A stretch of DNA of 21,443 bases, from positions 1 to 21,443 of the forward strand of contig CAVPCY010000019.1 in NCBI GenBank assembly GCA_963702525.1. The letters are read 5' to 3'. Numbering within the stretch: the first letter of the stretch is position 1; each line of letters starts with the position of its first letter. Under the pieces are notes generated by a model. That model ran no database searches. It saw only the letters and a list, made by a program, of their open reading frames with translations, and was not told where the DNA came from. Positions 8,529 to 15,253 of this stretch are shown piece after piece. Source of the DNA: CAVPCY01 sp963702525. GTDB lineage: Bacteria; Actinomycetota; Coriobacteriia; Anaerosomatales; PHET01. A program made the translations under genes and the position numbers.

Positions 8529-9074
8529 ATGAACTACGACAGCGCCGACGACTCCGCTCTCGTGGCGGCGGCGACCGGAGGTGACCTCGGAGCGTTCGAG
8601 GCTCTCGTGCGTCGCCACTCCAGAGTCGTCTACGCGCATGCGCTGCGGTTCTTCGGCGAGCCAAGCTCCGCCGAGGACGTGGTGCAGGAGGTGTTCGTGA
8701 AGGTGTTTCGCTCGCTGGACTCCTACGATTCACGGGCCCAGTTCTCCACGTGGCTGTACCGGGTCACACGCAACGCGTGCCTCGACGAGGTGAGGGCAGG
8801 CAAGCGTCGGCCCGTACCGGTGGATCCCATGAGCGTGATCGAGAGGCGCGACGATTTCGCGGATGAAGTCGTCCTTTCCTCGGCGATCGAGCTCGCGATG
8901 CGTTCGCTTCCACCCGAGGACCGCGACGCCCTGTCGGCGGTATCGCTGTTCGGCCTGTCGTATGCCGAGGCGAGCGGGGTTCTCGGCGTGCCACAGGGCA
9001 CAGTCAAGTCGCGGGTCTTTCGCGCACGCCGCTCGCTGGCAGCCATGCTGCAGCTGCACAAGGGGGGTGCCTGA
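8529..9074 (+). CDS. ECF-family RNA polymerase sigma factor
   Basis: Alternative sigma factor of 181 residues that directs RNA polymerase to a specific promoter set, probably after an envelope signal. Region 2 covers about residues 20-85 (AFEALVRRHSRVVY, AEDVVQEVFVKVFR, FSTWLYRVTRNACLDEVR). Region 4 covers about 115-175 (LPPEDRDALSAVSLFGLSYAE, then the helix-turn-helix VPQGTVKSRVFRARRSL). There is no region 1 or 3, as expected for ECF factors. GGAGTG lies just before the ATG. The stop overlaps the next start by one base (TGATG), the classic layout of a sigma gene translationally coupled to its anti-sigma gene. Target genes beyond possible autoregulation cannot be seen. Confidence 0.95.
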   Translation: MNYDSADDSALVAAATGGDLGAFEALVRRHSRVVYAHALRFFGEPSSAEDVVQEVFVKVFRSLDSYDSRAQFSTWLYRVTRNACLDEVRAGKRRPVPVDPMSVIERRDDFADEVVLSSAIELAMRSLPPEDRDALSAVSLFGLSYAEASGVLGVPQGTVKSRVFRARRSLAAMLQLHKGGA

Positions 9075-10123
9075 TGGAGTGCCTCGAGGCCCAAGGGATC
9101 GTCTCAGAACGGCTCGACCGTGATGAGATCGACCCGGCGCTGCTCGAGAAGGCCAAGGAGCACTGCCGCTCGTGCGACGAATGCGGGGCGTTCGTGAGGA
9201 CTCTCGCGACCCTACGCATGATGCCGCTGCCCGAGCCACCCGCGGACCTCACAGAACGGATCATGGAAGCGGTCCAGACCGAGAAGGCGGTCCTGGCCGC
9301 GAACAGCGCGGTCGCGTTCAGCGAAGCGGCCAACGCGCCCGAGGAGCCGGTCGAGGCAGAACCCGTTTCGTTCGATCGGCTGGCCGAGCAACTCAAAGAC
9401 CGTCGCCATCGCAAAGCCATCATCGGCTGGGTCGCCGCGGCAGCGGTCGTCTTCGTCATCGCCGGTATCGGCGCCATCGCCGGCGTTCGCCAGATCCTCT
9501 CCCCCGCTCGCAGCTCCACGATGGCGACCTCCGAGTTCCGCTACTCGGGCGGTGCCGCCCAGGAGTTCGAAGCCGCCCCCTCCGCGACCCAAGACTCGGC
9601 TGCCGGCGCTTCGAAGAGCGCGCCAGGAGTTGACACCGCCCCCTCCTACATAACGGTTGGCACACTCATCTACCGCCTGACGGGCGACGCGACCGGAGTC
9701 GACGAAACGACGCTGAGCACGATCGGTACGACGTCGAGTTCACTGGGAGGGACGCAGGTCAGCGCGCACGACGTGCTAGCCGGGCCGGACCGGTCCGTCG
9801 TCTACGTGAAGGCCGCCGAGGACAAGCTGATCGCGTTCGAGCGCGCAACTCGGACCTTCAGCGCCAGGCCATACGCGCTGTCCGGCGGCTCGATCACCGC
9901 CTATGGCACGTGGCCCACGCTTCCATCGGGCGTCGAGACTCCCACGAATCCGGACGGCTCGCCGCAGTACGTCGAGGCCGGCACCGACTCCGGTGGAGTC
10001 AAGGTGTACCGGCCGGTGGGCGGGGAAGCCTCGATGGGGATCGCAGTGGCACCCGGGACCTCCGCCGACGACCCTGCGGCAGGCAATCCCAACTGGACAT
10101 GGTGGGTACCGGTCGCGGAGTAG
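9074..10123 (+). CDS. Membrane-anchored zinc-finger anti-sigma factor
   Basis: The 349-residue product probably holds the preceding ECF sigma factor inactive. The cytoplasmic N-terminus has the zinc anti-sigma pattern H-x3-C-x2-C at H30, C34, C37, followed by the helix region that usually wraps the sigma factor. One membrane helix spans about 116-137 (GWVAAAAVVFVIAGIGAIAGV). The remaining 210 residues face outside: first a Ser/Ala/Thr-rich linker, then a compact domain (ITVGTLIYRLTGDATGVD...) that may sense the signal. I do not recognise that sensor domain. Its start overlaps the sigma stop. The gene ends 4 nt from the convergent queA stop. The anti-sigma role is inferred from the zinc motif, topology and coupling. 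Confidence 0.88.
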   Translation: MECLEAQGIVSERLDRDEIDPALLEKAKEHCRSCDECGAFVRTLATLRMMPLPEPPADLTERIMEAVQTEKAVLAANSAVAFSEAANAPEEPVEAEPVSFDRLAEQLKDRRHRKAIIGWVAAAAVVFVIAGIGAIAGVRQILSPARSSTMATSEFRYSGGAAQEFEAAPSATQDSAAGASKSAPGVDTAPSYITVGTLIYRLTGDATGVDETTLSTIGTTSSSLGGTQVSAHDVLAGPDRSVVYVKAAEDKLIAFERATRTFSARPYALSGGSITAYGTWPTLPSGVETPTNPDGSPQYVEAGTDSGGVKVYRPVGGEASMGIAVAPGTSADDPAAGNPNWTWWVPVAE

Positions 10124-10127
10124 CTTG

Positions 10128-11162
10128 CTACAGGATCAGCATCGCGTCGCCGAAGCTCAAGAAACGGTAGCGGCGCTCGATCGCCTCCTCGTAGGCACGC
10201 ATGACGAGATCACGTCCCGCGAACGCGCTGACCATCATGATCAGAGTCGATCGTGGTACGTGGAAGTTCGTGATCATGGCGTCGACGGACCGGAAGCGAT
10301 AGCCCGGGAGGATGAACAGGCTCGTCGACGCCTCGGCAGACTCGGTCTTCTCGGCATCGCGATCGAAGGCGCTCTCGAGCGCACGCACGCTCGTCGTGCC
10401 CACCGCGATAACGCGCCCCCCGCGCTCGCGCGTGTAGTTCACCGAATCCGCTGCAAGTTCGGAGACCCTGAAGTGCTCGGTGTGGATCCGGTGCGCGGTC
10501 GGGTCGGCTTCCGACACGGGCCGGAAGGTGTCGAGGCCCACGTCGAGCTCGACGGTCTCGACTCGCGCACCCGCCTCCTTGCACCGTTCGAGCAGTTCAG
10601 GCGTGAAGTGCAGCCCCGCGGTCGGCGCCGCCGCGCTGCGCTCGTCTCTAGCAAACATCGTCTGATACGACTCAGGGTCCTCGAGAGGCCGCGTGATGTA
10701 GGGCGGCAGCGGAACCTCGCCGATGCGATGCACGATGTCGAGGAATCGCCCTTCATGCGGCATGAACTGCACGAGTCGCCCACCGCCATCTTCCAAGACG
10801 TCCACGACGAGCGCTGTCATGGCGCCCTCGGCGAATACGATGCGCGCCCCAGGCTTGAGACGCCTGCCGGGCTTGACCAGGCACTCCCACGTGTTCTCGT
10901 AGCGCTCACGCAGCAGCAGGACCTCTACCGCTCCCCCCGTCTCGTCCTTCAGGCCCGAGAGCCGCGCGGGCAACACCCGGGTCTCGTTGACAACGAGCAG
11001 ATCGGCGGTGCGCAGGTACTCCGGCAAGTCAGAGAAGTCGCGATGATCGATCTGCCCGCTGGCCCTGTCCAGCACCAGCAGCCGGCACGCGTCGCGTGGC
11101 TCGGCGGGGCTCTGCGCGATCAGGCCGGTGGGTAGCTCGTAGTCGAAGTCATCGGTGCGCAT
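10128..11162 (-). CDS. queA: S-adenosylmethionine:tRNA ribosyltransferase-isomerase
   Basis: Transfers and rearranges the ribose of S-adenosylmethionine onto preQ1-modified tRNA to form epoxyqueuosine. The 344-residue product is of standard length. It begins DFDYELPTGLIAQSPAEPRD and has LLVVNETRVLPARL, LPPYI, APTAGLHFT, VGTTSVRALES and TNFHVPRSTLIMMVSAFAG, all family hallmarks. The ATG at 11162 is preceded by AGGAGG at about 10 nt; a longer reading to 11297 adds unrelated sequence and is rejected. A TACACT at 11200-11205 on the minus strand could be its -10. It converges with the anti-sigma gene and diverges from the PHP gene. With tgt and queH it covers the tRNA-bound steps of queuosine synthesis. 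Confidence 0.96.
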   Translation of the reverse strand: MRTDDFDYELPTGLIAQSPAEPRDACRLLVLDRASGQIDHRDFSDLPEYLRTADLLVVNETRVLPARLSGLKDETGGAVEVLLLRERYENTWECLVKPGRRLKPGARIVFAEGAMTALVVDVLEDGGGRLVQFMPHEGRFLDIVHRIGEVPLPPYITRPLEDPESYQTMFARDERSAAAPTAGLHFTPELLERCKEAGARVETVELDVGLDTFRPVSEADPTAHRIHTEHFRVSELAADSVNYTRERGGRVIAVGTTSVRALESAFDRDAEKTESAEASTSLFILPGYRFRSVDAMITNFHVPRSTLIMMVSAFAGRDLVMRAYEEAIERRYRFLSFGDAMLIL

Positions 11163-11254
11163 CCGCGCGCAGCCTCCTTGGCGAGGGACAACAACAGCGA
11201 GTGTAGCGCAGGCAAGGATTCGCACGGCGCCGCGCGTGCTACGATACGCGCGCC

Positions 11255-12031
11255 ATGAGACACGGCTACTCGACTGCGGACCTCCATGTTCACACAACAG
11301 CTTCGGACGGGACGTGCTCGCCCGCCGAGGTTCTCGAGTTCGCCTCCGAAGCGACCGACCTCGCAGTGGTCGCTATCTGCGACCACAACACCACTGAAGG
11401 CGCGCTCGAGGCTGCGGCGCTTGCCCCTCGCTTTCGCGTCGAGGTGATAGTGGGACAGGAAGTGGAGAGCGCCGACGGGCACATCCTCGGACTGTGGGCA
11501 CCCGATGCCGTGCAACCGGGGCTGCCCGCTGAAGAAACGGTCGCTCGCATTCATGCTCAGGGCGGGCTTGCGATAGCCGCGCACCCGTTCGCGCCACGCT
11601 GGTGGCACAAGCACGGGCTGTGCAGGGGTGAGCGCGAAGTCTACGACAGAGTCGCGTTCGACGGTATCGAGGTGGCGAACTCCACGCCCTTGCTGTTCCT
11701 GGCCAACTTCCGTGCACGCAAGTACCACAGCGCGCACACACAGCGCCTTGCATGCACAGGCGGGAGCGACGCCCATATGCTCTCTGTGATAGGCACCAGC
11801 CGTACGTCATATCGAGGCACCGGCTCTGTCGATCTCAGGAGCGCCATTGAGAATCGGACGAGCCGCGGGTTGGGTCCGAGCTTCCAGCCCTTGCGCGCCT
11901 ACCGCTACGCACGCAAGGTCCCGGAGATCCGCGAGCGCGACGCCCAGCGAAAGGCCCGCGAGGCCGACAACGGTGACGGGTGCGCGTCGTGCGGTGCCGG
12001 GTGCGCCGCAGCGAAACCGCCGCAGGCCTAG
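11255..12031 (+). CDS. PHP-domain metal-dependent phosphoesterase
   Basis: The 258-residue product is a stand-alone PHP (polymerase and histidinol phosphatase) hydrolase. Metal-ligand motifs appear in order: DLHVHTTASDGTCSP (9-23), ICDHNT (about 41-46), GQEVES, AIAAHPFAP and GGSDAH. Relatives of this size hydrolyse nucleotides, oligonucleotides or small phosphates; the substrate cannot be predicted. The C-terminus is basic and ends in a cysteine pattern CASCGAGC, which is unusual and might bind metal. No Shine-Dalgarno precedes the ATG, but TACGAT at 11240-11245 lies 9 nt upstream, so the mRNA may be nearly leaderless. It diverges from queA and its stop shares a CTAG palindrome with the convergent queH stop. 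Confidence 0.88.
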   Translation: MRHGYSTADLHVHTTASDGTCSPAEVLEFASEATDLAVVAICDHNTTEGALEAAALAPRFRVEVIVGQEVESADGHILGLWAPDAVQPGLPAEETVARIHAQGGLAIAAHPFAPRWWHKHGLCRGEREVYDRVAFDGIEVANSTPLLFLANFRARKYHSAHTQRLACTGGSDAHMLSVIGTSRTSYRGTGSVDLRSAIENRTSRGLGPSFQPLRAYRYARKVPEIRERDAQRKAREADNGDGCASCGAGCAAAKPPQA

Positions 12032-12666
12032 CGGGGCTCCGACTCCTCCTCGCCGGATTCGGCGGCTCGGCGCTTCTCGGCGCGCTGCTCCCTCCTGCGT
12101 GCCCGCTCCTTTCGCGCCTCGAGGTCGCTCATCACGCACCCGCAGTAGTTCTGGCGGTACATGCCGAGCTCGCGCGAGCGGCGTGTCGCCTCCGGATAGC
12201 GGTCGGTGAAGTCACGCCGAACGAACTCGAGCCCCGCCGCGGCGGCCGCGGCTTCGCCTTCGGCGGCGATCGCCCCGGAGTCCTGGTAGGGACTCACCGT
12301 AAGCGTGGTGGTCATCGCATCGAACCCGTTCTCCGCCGCCCAGCTTGCCACCTCACCCAGCCTCAGCCGGTAGCACTCGCGGCATCGTTCGCGCGGTTCG
12401 CTGGCGTGACTCCCGGGGCCCTCGATCCATGCAGCGGGATCGTAGGGCAACTCGACGGCCTCGACGCCCAGCGAACGCGCGTAGCCGAGCATCGTGTCTC
12501 GGCGGCGCTCGTACTCCTCGGCCGGGTGGATGTTCGGGTTGAAGAAGACGGCCACCACCTCGGCCGCCTGCTTCACGAGAGCCTCGTACGGCTCGATGAA
12601 GCACGGCCCGCAGCACACGTGCAGTGCGAGCCGCTTTGTCTCGAGGTCTGTGGCCGAGTCGCTCAT
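12028..12666 (-). CDS. queH: Epoxyqueuosine reductase QueH
   Basis: Carries out the last step of queuosine synthesis, reducing epoxyqueuosine in tRNA to queuosine. QueH is unrelated to the cobalamin enzyme QueG. The 212-residue product has the paired-cysteine motif HVCCGPC near the start, FFNPNIHP with EEYERRRD, the conserved RCRECYRLR, and YRQNYCGC near the C-terminus; these cysteines bind the iron-sulfur and metal centres. The tail after CGC is an Arg/Glu-rich extension with no clear role. The ATG at 12666 is chosen; an upstream GTG at 12690 lacks a ribosome site. TATCCT lies exactly 7 nt before the ATG, so this message too may be leaderless. It lies downstream of a cold-shock gene, from which a strong hairpin separates it. 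Confidence 0.93.
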   Translation of the reverse strand: MSDSATDLETKRLALHVCCGPCFIEPYEALVKQAAEVVAVFFNPNIHPAEEYERRRDTMLGYARSLGVEAVELPYDPAAWIEGPGSHASEPRERCRECYRLRLGEVASWAAENGFDAMTTTLTVSPYQDSGAIAAEGEAAAAAAGLEFVRRDFTDRYPEATRRSRELGMYRQNYCGCVMSDLEARKERARRREQRAEKRRAAESGEEESEPR

Positions 12667-12673
12667 CTGCCTG

Positions 12674-12679
12674 AGGATA
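12674..12679 (-). promoter_or_regulatory. Possible -10 of a leaderless queH promoter
   Basis: TATCCT on the minus strand, 7 nt before the queH ATG, the same distance as the tgt element. No convincing -35 is seen, and an AGG 3 nt before the ATG could still act as a weak ribosome site. Confidence 0.3.
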
Positions 12680-12695
12680 CTCCCGAGCACTGTCG

Positions 12696-12715
12696 CACGC
12701 AGTTCCCCCTGCGTG
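12696..12715 (-). promoter_or_regulatory. Perfect hairpin between the cold-shock terminator and queH
   Basis: CACGCAG and CTGCGTG form a 7-bp perfect stem around a 6-nt loop (GGGGAA in the sense strand). It stands 30 nt before queH and 10 nt after the cold-shock terminator hairpin. It may be a second terminator element, part of the queH leader, or a protein site. It does not look like a preQ1 riboswitch. Confidence 0.35.
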
Positions 12716-12724
12716 ACGGACGCA

Positions 12725-12753
12725 CAGGGGCGGCCCCGTCGGGACCGCCCCTG
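12725..12753 (-). terminator. Terminator hairpin after the first cold-shock gene
   Basis: A 13-bp GC-rich stem with a 3-nt GAC loop, 22 nt after the stop. In minus-strand RNA it pairs throughout with one U-G wobble; in plus-strand RNA that position is a C-A mismatch, so it serves the cold-shock transcript. No U-tract follows. Confidence 0.65.
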
Positions 12754-12774
12754 GTCAGGATCGAGTCAGTAACG

Positions 12775-12978
12775 CTACGCGTTGCGAACGTTGCTCGCCT
12801 GCTCCTTGCCGTTGTTGCCAACGGTGACATCGAAGGTCACGGCCTGACCCTCATCGAGGGTCTTGAAGCCCTCCATCTGGATCTCGCTGAAGTGGACGAA
12901 CAGGTCGTCGCCGTCCTCGCGCGAGATGAAGCCGTAGCCCTTGTCCGGGTTGAACCACTTGACGGTACCTTCAGCCAT
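12775..12978 (-). CDS. csp: Cold-shock domain protein (copy 1)
   Basis: A 67-residue RNA/DNA-binding protein that melts RNA structure and helps translation in the cold or in fast growth. It is a single OB-fold cold-shock domain: GTVKWFNPDKG at the start, RNP1 KGYGFI and RNP2 DLFVHFSEI, then FKTLDEGQAVTFDV. The length is standard. The ATG at 12978 is certain by homology; an AGG lies about 5 nt before it. It has its own promoter with a long structured leader and its own terminator, so it is a single-gene unit. The second copy at 18447..18650 is a close paralog with a related leader hairpin. Confidence 0.97.
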   Translation of the reverse strand: MAEGTVKWFNPDKGYGFISREDGDDLFVHFSEIQMEGFKTLDEGQAVTFDVTVGNNGKEQASNVRNA

Positions 12979-12988
12979 GCTTGCCTGT

Positions 12989-13006
12989 CTTTCCGCCCTT
13001 GCGGGC
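12989..13006 (-). promoter_or_regulatory. Leader hairpin plus GGAAAG before csp copy 1
   Basis: In the sense strand GCCC-GCAA-GGGC forms a short stem with a GNRA tetraloop, followed at once by GGAAAG, 10 nt before the start codon. The second csp gene has the same arrangement (GCCC, 5-nt loop, GGGC, GGAAAG, 10 nt to ATG). This points to a shared leader element controlling translation or stability. Confidence 0.5.
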
Positions 13007-13134
13007 ATGTGCTCTGGCGACTCGTCTGGTACTTGTGCCCCGCCTCGGTCTCCCCCCTCAGGGGTGCCCGGTCGCTGTGGCGTCGTCCCACCTCGTCGCG
13101 GACTGACGGACCATCTTCCGGTCCGCCGAGCACA

Positions 13135-13164
13135 AGTCTAGCCCTACGATTCGACGAGTGGCAA
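13135..13164 (-). promoter_or_regulatory. Promoter of csp copy 1
   Basis: TTGCCA (13159-13164), an 18-nt spacer and TAGACT (13135-13140) on the minus strand. It implies a leader of about 150 nt, typical of cold-shock mRNAs. The leader contains further potential hairpins, such as GGACC/GGTCC at about 13109-13125. The promoter lies just after the end of the neighbouring secreted-protein gene. Confidence 0.55.
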
Positions 13165-13178
13165 CCTTCGAAGGGCAC

Positions 13179-14063
13179 CTAGTCGTCAAGCAGGAACGGC
13201 TCGTCAGAGTCGACGTCATCGGGCGTCTCGGTCCGTCGATGGTTCTTCCGCCGAACGGCAGCCTCGCCGTGCCTGTCGGGAGTCGGGGTCACGGCCCCGG
13301 CGGAACGCTGCCTGCGCACAACGACCGCGAGGGCCACCAAGGCCGCCACTGCGAGCGCCGCAAGGACGGCGACCAGCTGGCTGGAGCGCTGGGCGGCAGG
13401 GCTTGCGGGCGAGGACAAGGCGCCAGACGATTTCAGGTAGCTCACCTGCGTCAGGCTCGACTCCCCGAGCTTCGGTCGGGCGGCGGGAAGCGTATAGAGG
13501 GTCTCACCGTCCTCGTTGGTGCTTGGTGACCCTTCCGGCGCGGGCTCGATCTTCGCATCGGTGGCACCCGCAGGCAGCCGCACGGTGAATGCGGTCCCCA
13601 ACGAGGGTACCGACTGCACGAACTCCAGGCTCGCAGACACTCGGTCTCCATCGGGTGTGAGGGGAACGCCCGACAGGTCGATCTGCGCGGCCCGATACGT
13701 CGTGACTTCGAACTCGGCATACTGGGCGCCCTCCCCCTGCTGTACCGAGAACTGGCGCTGAACGTCCTGGGTCGCGTCAGCGCCGGACACCTCACCCGCC
13801 CAGTCGACCGACATTCCCGGCGGGATGGGAAGGCGGACGCGTACGGGCAGGTTGACGGAAGAGCCGATCGTCGTGGAGACGATGGCGATCGCCTGGCCCG
13901 GCTCTGCCTCCATCCACCACTGGACGTCGATCGCACCCGCATCCAACAGTTCGCTGGCGCCCGACGCGGTCGCCGTGGGCACCTCCGCCGCCCATGCGAA
14001 CGAAGGGGCTGCCGCAGTGACCCAGAGAGCCGTAAGCGCTACGAGCAAGACGAGTCTTCTCAC
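13179..14063 (-). CDS. Secreted, C-terminally membrane-anchored protein of unknown function
   Basis: I do not recognise this 294-residue protein. It has a signal peptide (MRRLVLLVALTALWVTAAAP..., likely cut near residue 25), an external domain of about 200 residues rich in beta-type sequence, one membrane helix at about 229-249 (LVAVLAALAVAALVALAVVV), and a short basic then acidic cytoplasmic tail ending DSDEPFLLDD. The topology is that of a type I surface protein. The external part includes LPVRVRLPIPPGM and FTVRLPAGATDAKIEP, which resemble repeated beta-sandwich strands. It starts with GTG, with GGAGGG about 9 nt upstream. The gene lies 79 nt after the isochorismatase-family gene, and a shared transcript is possible. 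Confidence 0.8.
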   Translation of the reverse strand: MRRLVLLVALTALWVTAAAPSFAWAAEVPTATASGASELLDAGAIDVQWWMEAEPGQAIAIVSTTIGSSVNLPVRVRLPIPPGMSVDWAGEVSGADATQDVQRQFSVQQGEGAQYAEFEVTTYRAAQIDLSGVPLTPDGDRVSASLEFVQSVPSLGTAFTVRLPAGATDAKIEPAPEGSPSTNEDGETLYTLPAARPKLGESSLTQVSYLKSSGALSSPASPAAQRSSQLVAVLAALAVAALVALAVVVRRQRSAGAVTPTPDRHGEAAVRRKNHRRTETPDDVDSDEPFLLDD

Positions 14064-14142
14064 GGGAGTGTCCCTCCGAACGACGGAATCGCGACGCTGT
14101 CTACGCGGGGGCGCCGCCAGTCTAGCACGCTGCGTACGCCCT

Positions 14143-14739
14143 CTACGCGAGCTCGGACCTGCTCTTGACCGCGGCCAGAAGCATCTTGAACTCCGATGTG
14201 CCCGCTGCGCCGACGAGTTCGTAGGCCGCGGACTCCGAGGTGGTCACAACCGCTCCCGCAGTTCCAAGGCGCGAGAGCGCGTGGGCATGGTTGTCGTCCT
14301 CGCGCGAACAGCACGCGTCCGCTGCGACGTGCATCTCATAGCCACCGCGAAGTCCGGCCAGTGCGGTCTGGCAGACGCAGATGTGCGTTTCCATGCCGAC
14401 AACGAGCAGCTGCTCGCGACCGAGCCCCCGGATCGCCTCGGCGAACTCAGGCTCTGCGAAGCAGTCGAAGGACACCTTGTCGATCCGGGATACGGCAACA
14501 CCGGCATCCTCGGCTTGCCGCAGCGCGGCTGCGATCTCCTCGGCCTGATCGCCGAGCCCCTTCGGGTACTGGCGCGTGACCACAACCGGGAGACCGACGA
14601 TCGCCGCCACGCGCAGAAGTAGCGCCGTGGAGGCGACGACTCGATCGCGCTGCGCCATCGCCGAAGCGAGGCGCTCTTGGATGTCGATCACGACGAGTGC
14701 GGTGGTCTGTCGATGAAGAACGCTGGCGCTGCTTGCCAC
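14143..14739 (-). CDS. Isochorismatase-family cysteine hydrolase
   Basis: A 198-residue soluble alpha/beta hydrolase. The family triad is present: D19 in LVVIDIQE, K88 in RIDKVSFDCF, and nucleophile C121 in VVGMETHICVCQTAL. It most resembles the YcaC-like branch, whose natural substrates are mostly unknown; nicotinamidase and true isochorismatase have different surrounding motifs. The GTG start at 14739 has GGAGG 6 nt upstream. A TAGAAT -10 candidate lies in the divergent region shared with the superoxide reductase gene. The pairing may suggest a stress role, but that is inference only. Confidence 0.9.
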   Translation of the reverse strand: MASSASVLHRQTTALVVIDIQERLASAMAQRDRVVASTALLLRVAAIVGLPVVVTRQYPKGLGDQAEEIAAALRQAEDAGVAVSRIDKVSFDCFAEPEFAEAIRGLGREQLLVVGMETHICVCQTALAGLRGGYEMHVAADACCSREDDNHAHALSRLGTAGAVVTTSESAAYELVGAAGTSEFKMLLAAVKSRSELA

Positions 14740-14791
14740 GCTGAACCTCCGGGATGTGACGCGGTAAGCCGTCCTCTAGCCGTACTTCCCG

Positions 14792-14797
14792 ATTCTA
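14792..14797 (-). promoter_or_regulatory. Possible -10 for the isochorismatase-family gene
   Basis: TAGAAT on the minus strand, about 52 nt before the GTG start, with no good -35. It lies exactly where the -35 of the divergent superoxide reductase promoter would be, so the two promoters would overlap and might exclude each other. Confidence 0.3.
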
Positions 14798-14814
14798 GCC
14801 GCGCGGCGTCGGGG

Positions 14815-14820
14815 TATAAA
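14815..14820 (+). promoter_or_regulatory. Possible -10 for the superoxide reductase gene
   Basis: TATAAA in otherwise very GC-rich DNA, 53 nt before the ATG. The -35 at 17 nt spacing (ATTCTA) is poor, so an activator may be needed. Confidence 0.4.
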
Positions 14821-14828
14821 CCAGTTCA

Positions 14829-14843
14829 CCGGCCAACGGCCGG
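14829..14843 (+). promoter_or_regulatory. Inverted repeat at the superoxide reductase transcription start
   Basis: CCGGCC-AAC-GGCCGG, a perfect 6-bp inverted repeat starting 9 nt after the -10. It could be a repressor operator or a leader hairpin; position alone cannot decide. Confidence 0.4.
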
Positions 14844-14873
14844 CCATCGTCCGCGAACGACACGGAGGCAGAC

Positions 14874-15224
14874 ATGAGCGATGCTCCCATCCTCGCCGGA
14901 GTCAACAAGGTAACCGACCTCGACAGCGCCGGAGACTTCGAGAAGAAGCACACTCCGTACATCGCATGCGAGCGCGAAGGCGAGAAGCTTGTCGTGACCG
15001 TGGCCGTCGGTCACTACGTGGCCCACCCCAACCAGCCCGATCACTTCATCGAGTGGATCGAAGTGCATGCGGCCGGCGCGCCCGTCGCCCGCTTCGACCT
15101 TGCTGCCGTTGCCCTGGATCCCAAGGTGACCTGCGTGCTCAACGTCGACGCCGGGACCACGATCGCGGCGATGGAAAGCTGCAACCTGCATGGGGTCTGG
15201 GTAGCCGAGACGGTCGCCCCGTAG
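14874..15224 (+). CDS. Superoxide reductase (one-iron, neelaredoxin type)
   Basis: Reduces superoxide to hydrogen peroxide without making oxygen, the usual defence of anaerobes. The 116-residue product has the catalytic iron ligands of the family: H26 in EKKHTPYI, H51 in YVAHPNQ, H57 in DHFIEWIEV, and C103 with H106 in ESCNLHGVW. A lysine (K25) beside the first histidine matches the catalytic lysine of known enzymes. There is no N-terminal desulforedoxin domain, so only the catalytic iron centre is expected. GGAGGCAG precedes the ATG. It is monocistronic and diverges from the hydrolase gene. A rubredoxin or similar donor is not encoded in the window. Confidence 0.92.
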   Translation: MSDAPILAGVNKVTDLDSAGDFEKKHTPYIACEREGEKLVVTVAVGHYVAHPNQPDHFIEWIEVHAAGAPVARFDLAAVALDPKVTCVLNVDAGTTIAAMESCNLHGVWVAETVAP

Positions 15225-15253
15225 ACGCGGGCCTGGCCGCGCTCCGGCTATGA

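Noticed and set aside
9903..11135. Plus-strand ORF of 410 codons
   Set aside because: It overlaps the anti-sigma end and the whole of queA in another frame, is Arg/Pro-rich without any family motif, and is a GC-driven shadow.
12667..12724. preQ1 riboswitch before queH, also looked for before queA and tgt
   Set aside because: The hairpin at 12696-12715 lacks the A-rich tail and loop bases of preQ1 aptamers; the other two leaders are too short.
11980..13182. Plus-strand ORF of 400 codons
   Set aside because: It runs antisense through queH and csp, both certain genes; no domain is recognisable.
15225..15253. Bidirectional terminator between the superoxide reductase gene and the DUF6483-like gene
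   Set aside because: Only a CGCGG/CCGCG 5-bp stem is present, too weak in DNA of this composition to call.
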